Shown: positions 48,917 to 60,730 of the stretch, one piece after another
Layout: each line of letters starts with the position of its first letter
Numbering within the stretch: the stretch's first letter is position 1
NCBI GenBank assembly: GCA_943735955.1
Contig: OX030956.1
Span: forward strand, 8,815,525-8,879,524
Length of the DNA stretch: 64,000 bases
From: Piscicola geometra
Taxonomy: Eukaryota > Annelida > Clitellata > Hirudinida > Piscicolidae
Direction of reading: 5' to 3'
Program-made: the position numbers and the translations under genes
Notes under the pieces: generated by a model
Databases searched by the model: none
Told to the model about the DNA's origin: nothing
The model's input: the letters and a program-made list of their open reading frames with translations, nothing else

Positions 48917-49149
48917 AAAACTACCAAATATAATTAATAAATTATTCAAAATAGTTTATTAATGATACAAAAGAAAAGCTACAAACCAAATTGCATAGCA
49001 TTCTTAGAGTTAGGTCATCAGTTTTTAAACTAAGGGAAAAAGTAAAAAAAAAAAGAAGTTTGATATGAGATCCTGAACAACCTATAAATTAGAAAAAATA
49101 TATAGTTTAAACTAAATTTAGATGTTTTCTCAGCTACAAAATAATTTTT

Positions 49150-49420
49150 CGATCAGTTTGTGAAAATCTTTTCACCATTTCATTTACTGGAAGAAGTGCA
49201 GTAGCTGTTTTGGTAGCAGATATTCTCAAAAAAACTTTGCAAACGACTAGCAGATACAGTCGTCCCAAGACGAATTTCAATAAGCCGAAGTTTAAAAAAA
49301 GCTCTTCCTGCCTCTAATGAAATAACTGGCAGAGTCAGAGCAACATCGAGTTTATAGTCCAACTCGGGCTGAAGGTTTGTGGCTCAAAAAGAGTTCTTGC
49401 AGTTCGATACATGCAATGAG
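49150..49420 (-). pseudogene. hAT transposase C-terminal relic
   Basis: The minus strand reads LDYKLDVALTLPVISLEAGR, then AFFKLRLIEIRLGTTVSASR. This resembles the hAT dimerisation region in which TLPVTxAxxERSFSKLKLIK is typical. It is a short relic with no visible ends. Confidence 0.55.
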
Positions 49421-50039
49421 ATAAGACTGATCCGCACGTAAGCTTGTTGATGTGATTTTGAGCTGTCTTTGCACATTTCCATGAAGGTTGGATAATTCTG
49501 AAACCTCTGAAGTTATTTTGTCTTTCTGCGTTGTTCTATATATACTGTGTCATGGCTAGAAAAATTTACATATGAAAAGTGTAAAGATTTAAAGTTGTAG
49601 TTAAAGTCTAGTGGCTCTATTTTTTCTCAGAATTGTTGATATGTTATTGTTATTTTGGTGGGATCTCTATGTTCTTTGTTGATACATGTAATGTTTCGTG
49701 AGATAAAGGCCCGATGGCCATCCAGAGAAAATATCATTGTCCTATGGCATATTGAAAAAATCATTACCCCCCACCAAAAAAACTAATCAATTTTCTAAAA
49801 GTTGCGAGGCACTTCGAATTGGGCTGCACCACTGCATACCATCATCATTATATTTTTTTTATTCAAAACTATTTGAACATGGAATAAATAAGTCTTGTGG
49901 AAAAACGTTTGTCTCAGCTGAACGATTGAATTTATATATTTTTTCCATGTTTGAAACTTTTCATAGAAGATATATGTTTTTAAATAAAATAATAAACTTA
50001 ATAGTTTGAGAATATCAAAAGATCTCATCAGTTTAAATG

Positions 50040-50365
50040 AGCTCCAAAAAATGTTGGTAATCCAGGAAATTGGTTCTGTACTGCAAGCAAGAGGAACGGT
50101 GGTTTGGACATTTGAACGTGATGGTGGATGGATCAACAAGGTTAGAAGAATGGAGATTTCTGGAACGAAACAACCAGGCAAGCCAAAGAAGACGTGGGAA
50201 GAGGTAGTGCATAAATATTTTAAATTCCTGGAGGCATGCAGCACTGATGCCCACGACAGAAAGAAGTGGTGAGAGAACTTGAGAATTTTCACACATGCCC
50301 TACCCTCGGGTTATACGCCACTACAATTATGCTCGTCATTATTATTATTATTATTATTAGATGAG
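50040..50365 (+). pseudogene. LINE ORF2 3' end with (ATT)n tail
   Basis: The plus strand reads DGGWINKVRRMEISGTKQPG, KPKKTWEEVV and HDRKKW. This is the extreme C-terminus found in many LINE ORF2 proteins (R-M-E-x-G-x-R-x-x-G-R-P-K-K-T-W). It is followed by a short 3' region and an (ATT)n tail at about 50338-50360. It is strongly 5' truncated. Confidence 0.7.
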
Positions 50366-50774
50366 TTTTCATGAACCCTTTTCAAATTTCTCAAAAATAT
50401 TTAACAATTATTTGTAAAAAAATTCAATAATTTAAAACGATTTTCTTATAAATGTTTTCTAAATATGACTCTATTTTACTGATTTAAAACGTTTTTTTTA
50501 TTAGAAAATTACTTAATTTCGAATGTAAAAAGAAAAATTGAATAATTTTAAATGATATTTTAAATATTTTTTTTTATATAGCTTTATTTTACCGATTTTA
50601 AAATGTTTTCTTGTTTAAAAAATACCTAATTTCGAATGCAAAATATCCGAAAGCATACCTGAATTTAGTCAGAAGTATAGAAGTCCGTTTTAACCATAAA
50701 ACTCATTTGAGTAAAACAATTGGGAGTGATAACCCACATGTTTAGTTTAAAAGTTGAAATTCAAATCAAGAAAA

Positions 50775-52639
50775 ATGGTATGTGGTGAATGAAGTTTTAA
50801 TTAAAATTTATTTTAAAATTGTTATTGCAGAAGAATAAAAAAGGTGGCACAAAAAAGAAAATCAGCCTTTTCAAGCTGAACAACAAGCGCCTAAATAAAC
50901 TATCAAAACAAGGAAAACTCAAGAAGAAAGTTGGAAAAAATAAACTTGTAAGTTTTCTCAAAGAAAGGACATCTGGGAAAAAGTTTGACAAGCGGGCAGT
51001 GCCTGAGGAGGAGCAGGAGACAGAGGAGCCTGACATTCCCCTGCAGGAGGCTGACTACGAGTACTTCAAGAAGCCAGGCAGAGACTACTCATTCCTCACT
51101 GAACTCTCGGAGTAAGATGATTATTGCTTTTTATAGATCAATCAATAAAATAAATTTATATTGATATTTATGTCTTTATAACTTTCAAACCAATTCCGGA
51201 TTATTAAACATCATTGTTTTGTTTATTTAAAGAGAAAAGAAAACAAAGCGAAAAAGAAAAAGTAAGGATGGAGAGAAAGGAGGAAGGAATTACGAGGAGG
51301 AGTATGAAAAGAGGGCTGGCAAGGAGAGGGAAGCAGACGTGAGACACCTGCTGCCCTTCAAGCACAAGAAGGCACTCATCCAGCGGTGTGTCGAGGTGCA
51401 TCAGCCTGCTGAAGGTATCAAACATGCCTCAATTGCTCATTTTATTTGTTACCATTATTTCTATTAATTCCCCACTCATCATTATCATCCCTCTTTTTTT
51501 CCGATCCACTCATGACCCACCCACTCAGCCGCCCATTGTCCCAACCACTCAAAACCCCCCACCACTCACTCAAAAATCCACTCCCACTCACTCAAACCAC
51601 CCTCCCTCACTCCCTCTAAACTCCCTCATTTCCCCCTATTGACTAACCCATTGAGGTATACTGTAATATAAAATGTACGATCAGTTACTGAGTTAATAGG
51701 CCATATCTTTTGCCACCCTATTGCGAAGAGGCATCTTGAAATGCTCTCAGCATGCATCACAATCATTTCAGATGCTTCAAAGACCAATGGGGAAGTGGAA
51801 GAAGATGAGGATGAAAAAGATCATTTAAATAATAATGGAGATGATGATGATGGTAGAGAAGAAGAAGAGGAGGAGGAGGAGGAGGAGGAGGAAGGTGTCA
51901 CAGAGCTGGAGAGGGTGGTGAACGAAGAGCAGAAGAAGCAGGCGATGTTGAGGTTCATAAAGGAGACGTGCATGCAAGTGGTGCAAGATGTCGATGCCAA
52001 TGTCAGTGTGTCTGTGTGTGTAGGTGTGTATGTATCAATATCTTTGTGTATGTATCACTCTGTCCGTCTCTGTGTGTATGCATCACTCTGTCCGTCTCTG
52101 TGTGTCTCTCTATGAATCTAAATTGATACTGCTTACCAATCTGTTTGTACCTCTTTGACACAACACAACCCTGCATCACTTCATTCCAACCCACCTCCAC
52201 CTAATTATGAAGCCATCACCACAGTAACACCACACTTCAAATTAATTCTACCATAACATCAAGCCACCACCACCATCAACAACTCACCACCACCAACAAC
52301 AACCACCACCAACAACAACCACCACCAACAACAACCACCATTAACAACCTACCACTAGCACTGACAACTACCAGATCAGCAAGCTGCACCTAGTACTTGA
52401 CCACATGAGCACGCGCAGACCTCCGTCCGTCATTGCGTACGCCATGCTGTCCCTGCTGGAGGTGTTCAAGGACATCATACCGGAGTACAAGGTCAGGCAG
52501 ATCTCGCAAGGAGAGAAGACGCAGAAGGTTGGGTGGGAAGGAATGCAAGATGTTGGTGTGATGGGGTATTGGTGGAGTAGGGTGGAGATTTTGTAGATTG
52601 AAGGCGGTGCGTTATAATAAATGTTCGTTATAATGATCG

Positions 52640-52677
<38 letters not shown>

Positions 52678-52678
52678 A

Positions 52679-52762
<84 letters not shown>

Positions 52763-53326
52763 CACAGATGAAGAAGGAGACGATGAGGGTCTTCTCGATG
52801 GAGGAGAGTCTCGTCAAGAGCTACAAGAGGTACCTCGACCTGCTGCACGACCTCATCAAGGGTGTGTGTGTGTGTATGTGTCGTCATGATGCATGTGGCA
52901 CTGGCGTCACGATGTCGGCGTTTTGTATTGTCAAGATCTTGAGCATCTCTAATCTTACTATCAATTGCAAAAAACTTAACAAGACCAGATTCTGAGTGAT
53001 CCGAGAGGTTAATGCATATGATTGCTTTTCATGGTTCTAAGTAGTTTAAAGAATTGTAGCTTCTAGTCTGGATTTTATGGTTAGCATTACTGCTTAGACA
53101 AGGCACACTCGAGGCAAGGATACTTAGGACCTGTATAGATGGATGATGATGATGTCACCACAATCATTTTCATCATCACCATCAACTTCATCATCATCAT
53201 CACCATCAACTTCATCATCATCATCACCATCAACTTCATCATCATCATCACCATCAACACTCAGGCAAGAATCTTCACTCTAAAGACAAGCAAAACCCAA
53301 GCACTAAGCTCTTGATGAAGAAAAGG

Positions 53327-53359
<33 letters not shown>

Positions 53360-54024
53360 TTTATGTGTGTGTGTTTTATTTTGTTTGTATGCATTAGATA
53401 TATGACTTTTGTATAAATCTAAAATTGAAATTGGTATGCCGAATAGAAATCACCACGACACAGTTGCTGAGGAAGCGCTCAATCTTATGTCTGGGCGACT
53501 TGCTGGTGTGCAAGGGCCACTTCAACCACCGCACGCAGGTGGTCGCCACTCTGACCGGTGCTCTCTTCCACCACCACTCCAAGGTCGCTGCTTCTGCTGT
53601 TGTTGTTTTGTTGCTGTTGATCCGTCCTTTTGTTGTGATTGCTGAGGCTCTCAGATAGAGAATTCAATTAGACATTTTGTGTGGGGCGTGGGGAAACGAC
53701 TTGGAGATTTGTGTCACGTGGTGGTTGCTGTCTTTTTAGTAGTTACAATTTACATTTTCATTATTGTATTATATAATAATCAGAATAATATTGTTTTTAT
53801 TATTTTAATTTTCATTCACCTCACGACGTCAGACGAGTGCAGTGGCTTGTGAGACGGTGAAGAAGGTCTTCAGCGCCGACAAGCAAGGAGAAGTCACTCT
53901 GGAGGTTGCTGCTGCTTACTTTATTGTTATTTACATTATTACTATTGTTTTTATTTTTAGTGTTATTATTATTCTATGTTGGATTATTTATTTTTCTCTG
54001 ATTATTTATTTTTAAACACACACA

Positions 54025-54114
<90 letters not shown>

Positions 54115-55624
54115 TACACTAGAGGTCGGACACGGACGATTTTTCATTCCCGGTCCCGTCCCGTTCCCGAAATTGTTTTTCCCGTCCCGTCCCGTTCCCG
54201 ATGGGACCACAGAATTTTGATTCCCGTCTCGTCCCGTTCCCGCAACTCGATTCCCAGTACCGACCCGTTCCCGAAACTTTTTTGTTTTTTTATTCATTTT
54301 CGCTGCAGTTTTCACTGGTCCCAAACTTGCTAGTTCTAAGATTTTGTAAAATGTATTATTTGAAAGTCAGAGAATATTTCTTTTAATACAATTTTAAAAA
54401 AACACGGTTTTAATTTCAAATATTTATTGAAATGAAAGTATTGAAGTTAGTCATTGTTTTTGAGTAATTCAATCAAGTCTTTATTGCTTTTCACACGGGT
54501 TAAACCGTTAAAAGTTTCAGCGTTCAAATTAGATGATTTTGCGTCTGAAGTTAAACGACCACATATTGAAAAATTCCGTTCACAGGGAATATAACTTGCA
54601 GATATACTAAACAAAATTTTGGCTACTTCTTGTTGTATTTGAAACTTGCTCATTTTACTCAAATAAAATAAAACATCTTTATAATCTTCAATTTGGTGGG
54701 ACGTAGTTGTGAATATTTGTACAATTCATCCTCTTATGAATTTTTCTTCTTTCATTATTATTAATTCTTAAATAATGTTAGAAATATGTTTTTTGACAAC
54801 ATTCTTATTCTTCAAAACTGCAAATATAAAATCATTCGTATAATTTGATAGGATAATAATTTTATTATAATTTTTACGTTATAAAAACAAACATAATAGG
54901 TCTAAATAACCATCATTTGTTTTTTTTCTCAACGGCACTGCAGCTTGGTCTGGCTGTACAAAATAGAATTAAATTTTCTCTAATGAAAGTCTTGGTATTT
55001 ATTTCTTTTCTATCCCAAACTTTTTTCCTATTATTCTTTCATACTGGGGATGCAACAGACATGCTGTCATATGAATAAGATCAATGGCATATTTTCTTTT
55101 GTCGAAATGATCAACTGAGCAATCATTTGGAAATTAATCATTCAAATTCAAAGTATTTATTTATAAAATAAAAATAATATAACTGACCATTTTGATTTAA
55201 TCTGACAAGTTTTCATCATCACCCACATGTTCTAATCTCCCTTATATTTGGACTCACCATTACAACTTCAAATGTAGTGTTAGAGATTTTGACATTGGCA
55301 GTGGTTATACATTTCTATTGCATTTAATACTTATTTTAAGTACGGAGTATCGATGAAATAAAGATTTCCATACTTAGAAGTTTGCTGAAAAAACATTGTT
55401 AAAGAATCCAAACCCAATAACTGTTATTCCCGTTTTTCCTGTTCCTGATTTAAAAGTTGATTCCTGTTCCCGTCTTTTCCCGTTCCCGATTTGAATGTTG
55501 ATTTCCGTCCCGAAAACCTATTCCCGGTTCTCGACTTTTCCCGTCCCGAAATTAGTTTTCATTCCCGTTCCCGCGGGTACCCGGTCAGATCGCGTACCCG
55601 GTCCGACCTCTAACATACACACAC

Positions 55625-55712
<88 letters not shown>

Positions 55713-56433
55713 CATACATAGATAGTGAGGTTGATTGGCAGAGCGATAAAGGGCAAGCAGTACGACGTCAAAGCAAGGGTGAGTCTCAATAGTTATCCAC
55801 ACCATCTCCATCGTCGTCATCATCTTCATCATCGTCATCATTATCATCATTATCGTTTCGTTGTCATTATTATTATCATCATTATCGTCTCATCATCATA
55901 ATCACTACAAATAAAATGAAACAAGATAAAAAAGAATTAAATAACAACCAACCAACCAACAACCAACCAACCAATCAACCAACCAATCAACCAACCAACG
56001 ACCAACCAACCAACGACCAACCAACCAACAACCAACGACCAACCAACCAATAAACCAACCAACCAACCAACCAACGAACGACCAACCAACCAACCAATGA
56101 ACGACTTACGCAGGTCTTGGACACCTTCCTGAGTCTGCGCATAAGGCATGCGGTGAAGGAGGAGGGAGAGCTGGGCGACAGGAAGCAGATGGCTGTGGAG
56201 GTGCACAAGAAGAAGATGATGATGTCCCGGAAGGAGAAGAAGGTAGGCCGAGAAAGGGCTTGTGTGGCTGTTGCAACGTAAACATCTACAACACAAGAAA
56301 CACAAAAAACATACAACCCCATCAACACAAACACCATCAACACAATGTGTTGACAAACACATACATCAACAACATACAAAACAACACACACAACATCAAC
56401 AAAAACAACGCATATTGTATGCAGTATACACAG

Positions 56434-56472
<39 letters not shown>

Positions 56473-59400
56473 GCGCCAGAAGAACATGAAGCACCTGGAG
56501 AAGGAGTTGAAGGAGGCTGCCATTGAAGACGACTCCAGACATAAAGGAAGATTTGTCAGTAGTGATGATGATGATGGTGGTGATGGTGATGATGATGATG
56601 ATGGTGGTGATGGTGATGATGATGATGGTGGTGATGGTGATGGTGATGATGGTGGTGATGGTGAGGATGGTGATGATGATGATGATGATGGTGGTGATGA
56701 TGATGATGATGATGGTGGTGATGGTGATGATGATGATGATGGTGGTGATGGTGATGGTGATGATGGTGGTGATGGTGATGATGATGATGGTGGTGATGGT
56801 GATGGTGATGATGGTGGTGATGGTGAGGATGGTGATGATGATGATGATGATGGTGGTGATGGTGATGATGATGATGGTGGTGATGGTGAGGATGGTGATG
56901 ATGATGATGGTGATGGTGATGATGGTGGTGATGGCGAGGATGATGATTATTAAAATAACGTGTCAAATGATAAAATGAAAAAATAATGAACAATATTTTA
57001 TTAATTGTTTTAGAAAGTCTCCCACTCACTTAACTTCACTTACACCATTCCATACCTTATACCATCATTCCACCAAACATCGCTCTTTTTTAAATCAACA
57101 AACACCACCATTCACATCCACTACTCACCTAAAACCACCACTTCTCACAACCATGACTAACATCCACAACCACATCCACACATCCACAATAACCACTCAC
57201 AACCACAACAACCACCACTCACATCCACAACCACCACCCACAACCACAAAAACCTCCCTTTTCCCATACAAACACCACAACAACCACCACTCACATCCAC
57301 AACCACCACAACAGCCACCACTCACATCCACAACCACCACAACAACCACCACTCATATCCACAACCACCACAACAGCCACCACTCACATCCACAACAACC
57401 ACCACTCACATCCACAACCACAAAAACAACAACCACTCACATCCACAACCACCACAACAGCCACCACTCACATCCACAACCACAACAACAACCACCACAA
57501 CAGCCACCACTCACATCCACAACCACAACAACAACCACCACGCACACAGCAAACTGAGACGATCAGCGTGGTCTTCCTCATCTACTTCCGCATCCTGAAG
57601 CAGTCCCTTTCCTCCTCCCTTCTCTCCTCCGTCCTCGAAGGCCTCGTCAGGTGTCTATCTGTCTGCATGTCTGTCTGCTTGGATGTCTGCTTGGATGTCT
57701 GACAGGCCCCACTTTCGGGAGAAGAAAAGTTGGCCTGTATAATAAAAACCCGGAAATGATGATGATGATGACTGTTTGGTTTCTCATTTTGTTGTGTGTC
57801 ATTTTACCTTCATTATTCTGCACCAACATTTCTGTACACCATTACACTCTTCCACCACTCTTCTCCTCTACCATCAGCACCACCACCCTCAACCACTTTC
57901 ACAGGTTCTGTCACCTGATCAACATCTCCTTCTTTGACGACCTCTTCGGCATCCTCAGCAAGTTCGTCGACTCAGGAGTGAGTTTGTTCAGGACATTCGA
58001 TGAAATAAGCACGCAACAGACATTTTTAATAACGCATACAACGAAAAAAAAGAAAGTTAGACATACAACCAAAACATATAGACAATTATAAATTTAACCA
58101 AAACACTCTAACAATTATAAATTTAACCAAAACACTCTAACAATGACATATTTGTATGTTGATGACAATTAGACACACAAGCAAAAAACCACAAATACTG
58201 CACTAGAGGCACTTCCGCAGGACTTGACCACCACTCAAAGTCTGCACTGCATACAAACGGCCTTGAGTTTGCTGGCAGGTCAGGGATCGGCATTCAACAT
58301 AGACCCTCACAACTTCTACGTCCATCTCTACAACACCCTACTCTCCTTCAACCATTGTTTGTGCACTTGTGTGGTGCGATGTGTTGTTGTGGTGTTGTGG
58401 GTAAGAGATGGGTAGAGATGGCAGTGCTTATTAGGTGTAGTGGTGGTCTGGTGTGTTGTGGTGGTATATAGTTTAAAATAGTTACAACAAAAAACAATGG
58501 ATTCCCAAAAAGACCACTTCACTGCCCAGCAACAACCACTTTGCCGCGTAAACTAACCCACTCAAACAACCACCCTACCGCAGTCAACCAAAAAAACCAA
58601 CCACCTTCTCGCAGTCAACTACAGCAGAGACCTTCCATCCGCGCTCACCTGTCTGCAGCTGATGTTCGTTCAACGCAGACGACAAGTGAGCGACCAACGA
58701 TGCTTGCCGTACATCAAGCGCCTGTGCACCGTTGCCACCAGCCTGCCTCCTCCCGCCTCACTGCCCATCCTCGCCTTTGTCAGGAGCATGCTACAGGTGT
58801 CGTGGGTGGCTTGGGTGGTGTAGGTGGGTTATGTGGTGGTGTTGTTGCCGTGTGATGGGCGTGGTAGGCAAGTAATTACGATGTATTTAAGATTAATATG
58901 ATAACAATTTAAACATCATCATCTCCCACCCACACCATCACAACCCTCCCTCAACCACCACAACCCTCCCTCAACCACCTCGCAGTTATATCCCAAGTGC
59001 GACATCCTTCTCGACCCAGAGAGCATTGGCAACGGCATCTTCCAGGCCGCCACTGACGACCCTGAGCACTCGAACGCCCAGAACACCAGTCTCTATGAAC
59101 TGCACTTGTTGAGGGTTGGTGTGCTTTTGTGCGGTTGGTGTGGTGTTCTTGGTTGATGTTTTTTGGCGTGGTGAGGTGTGTGGTTGGTGTGGTGTGATTA
59201 TATTTTTGTCATTGGTGTTGTGTGGTATGGTTGATGTGGTTGGTGTGGTGAGGTGTGGTTGATGTAGTGTAGTGTGTTGTTGTTTGCTGTGATGTGCTTA
59301 ATATGGTTGGTGCGGTGTGTTTGATGTAGTGTGCTGTGGTTTGGTTGTCTTGTGGTTGTTGTATTGTCTGATCTGGTGTGGGTTGAGAAATGTTGTGTTG

Positions 59401-60498
59401 TAGTGTACTTGTGGATTATGGCTAAAGTGGCTTTTGGACGTTCTATTGATAGATGTGCAATTTGGTTTTGAGGTGGGAGTTGTAGTGTGACTGGTATTAG
59501 ATGCAGTCTAATTGTGGGGGTTATTATTGATGATATAGGATATTTTCATAACGTTTTTTATAACTTACTATAGATTTCAGCACACATTAACCTCTTTCCA
59601 CCTCACATCGTCTCTCCACCACCACATGTGCACCTTAGTCGAGCTACCATGCAGGCGTGCGTCTCTACAGCAACCACCTGCTCAGCCACCTGCCCAGCAA
59701 CGGCCATCTGCAACTACCGCCATCAATCGCCAAAATGTACTTCCCCGTTCTTTTCACAATTTGAGTTTTTTTATATTTAAATTGTCATATTTTACGATGA
59801 GTAATTTGAGTTATTTTATGTCAGCTTCAAAAGAATATTCTAGCCTAAAATTATTTATTATTATTTTTATTGGAAAATTTAGGCAAGAATTTATTAGACT
59901 TTTAAAAAACACAAAATTCAGAACGGCATTTATTATTATAATTTGCAAATGTTTCTAAGCATTTATTAGACTGACTATGTATATCCCTCCACGAGCACCC
60001 ATTCCACTCAGCTCCCAGACGGACCTGCATGATGACGACTTCTGCCACGTCATGACGTCCCTCGAGAAGAACAAGCCCCCTCTAGTTGGTGCAAGTGGTG
60101 CAAGTGGTGGTGGTGCCAAAAAAGGAGGGAAAGTGGCAGAGAAAGGGCATGGGGGAGGGAGAGGTGAGAAGAATGCTGGAGTGAATGTGAATTTGAAAAC
60201 GATGAAATCTAAAAAATGTGAATCTAGAACGAAGAGTGAAGAGGTCAAGCCTGGAGGCTCACAAAAGGTCGCAGGTGCTTGTGGAATGATGAATGGAGAC
60301 GGCCGTATTAATGAATACAACGACAATGGGGAGGTTATTTATGGTGATGACCATGCTCTGACTAATGCACTTTCGAGAAGAAATAGAAAGGCTAGAAGAG
60401 GAAAGAAGAAAGGAGTGAAAGAAGGAGGGATGAATGGAGTAAAAGAAGGAGTGAAGAAGCGTCGGATCGATGAAGCTAACCTACATTGTAGGTTATGA
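50775..60498 (+). CDS. NOC3L: NOC3L: nucleolar complex protein 3 homologue, 19 coding exons, complete
   Basis: NOC3 works with NOC2 in pre-60S ribosome export and, in yeast, in replication licensing. Exons: 50775-50777, 50831-51111, 51233-51414, 51772-52001, 52375-52527, 52768-52861, 53265-53326, 53464-53583, 53833-53904, 55722-55778, 56114-56242, 56474-56554, 57550-57650, 57905-57977, 58221-58356, 58615-58796, 58986-59114, 59639-59736, 59970-60498. Phases agree; 903 aa against about 800 in human. Conserved blocks: LLPFKHKKALIQRC, YAMLSLLEVFKDIIPEYKVR, VVFLIYFRILKQS, HLINISFFDDLF, SLHCIQTALSLLAGQG, FNIDPHNFYVHLYNTL, NAQNTSLYELHLLRR-like end. There is a poly-Glu run near 51858-51893. The first coding exon is only the ATG, which is inferred. 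The last exon gives a long Gly/Lys-rich basic tail unlike vertebrate NOC3L. Confidence 0.93.
52645..52760. repeat. (CA)n microsatellite
   Basis: CA repeat with few interruptions in the NOC3L intron 52528-52767, ending just before the acceptor. Confidence 0.95.
53142..53260. repeat. (ATC)-rich minisatellite
   Basis: About four copies of TCATCATCATCACCATCAACT in a NOC3L intron, next to the acceptor of the exon at 53265. Confidence 0.9.
54018..54119. repeat. (CA)n microsatellite, left part
   Basis: CA repeat in NOC3L intron 9, interrupted by the hAT element at 54120-55612 and resuming at 55613-55710 on the other side. Confidence 0.95.
54120..55612 (-). mobile_element. hAT-type DNA transposon, non-autonomous copy 2 (TSD ACATACAC)
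   Basis: A 1493-bp element with the same TIRs (TAGAGGTCGGAC / GTCCGACCTCTA) as the copy at 8014-9603, but in the opposite orientation. The flanking 8-bp duplication ACATACAC lies at 54112-54119 and 55613-55620, within a CA repeat. GC-rich subterminal arrays (CCCGTCCCGTTCCCG units) occur at both ends. The transposase remnant is on the minus strand at 54447-54662 (FSISASYIPCERNFSICGRL). It lies in the NOC3L intron 53905-55721. Confidence 0.92.
55613..55710. repeat. (CA)n microsatellite, right part
   Basis: CA repeat continuing after the hAT insertion. Confidence 0.95.
55943..56100. repeat. (CCAA)n/(CCAAC) repeat
   Basis: Tandem CCAA units with ACGA interruptions in the NOC3L intron 55779-56113. 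Confidence 0.93.
56560..56952. repeat. (GAT)n/(GGT) minisatellite
   Basis: About 390 bp of GAT and GGT triplets with repeated higher-order blocks in the NOC3L intron 56555-57549. Asp/Gly, Met/Val and His ORFs are artefacts. Confidence 0.95.
57150..57540. repeat. CACTCACATCCACAACCAC minisatellite
   Basis: Tandem array of imperfect units with CCACCACTCACATCCACAAC in the same NOC3L intron, ending just before the acceptor at 57549. Confidence 0.93.
59118..59400. repeat. (TGTGGT)-rich imperfect repeat
   Basis: Imperfect GGTGTGGT / TTGATGTGG repeats after the NOC3L donor at 59114; no coding potential seen. Confidence 0.75.
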
Positions 60499-60632
60499 GG
60501 ATTAATTTGAACGCTTGAGTGGTTGGAGCATTATTTAGATTGATTCTTTATGAATGCATCAGACCCTTTCAAATTTATTCGAATGTTTTCAAATTATTCT
60601 ATTTCAAATTGATTTTAAACTTAATTTACAGA

Positions 60633-60638
60633 AATAAA
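60633..60638 (+). terminator. Candidate NOC3L polyadenylation signal
   Basis: AATAAA 135 bp after the NOC3L stop. A minus-strand AATAAA for the opposing gene reads at 60574-60579, so the two convergent 3' ends probably overlap. Confidence 0.5.
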
Positions 60639-60730
60639 TAAATCACAAGAAAGAAAAACTCTACAAATATATCTTTAAAAACAATTCAAAAATTTTAAAT
60701 TATTTTTTTTAAATAAACACAACCTTTATC

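Noticed and set aside
56486..57029. Asp-Gly, Met-Val and poly-His ORFs
   Set aside because: These are triplet-repeat translations; the real exon ends at 56554 at a donor and resumes in phase at 57550.
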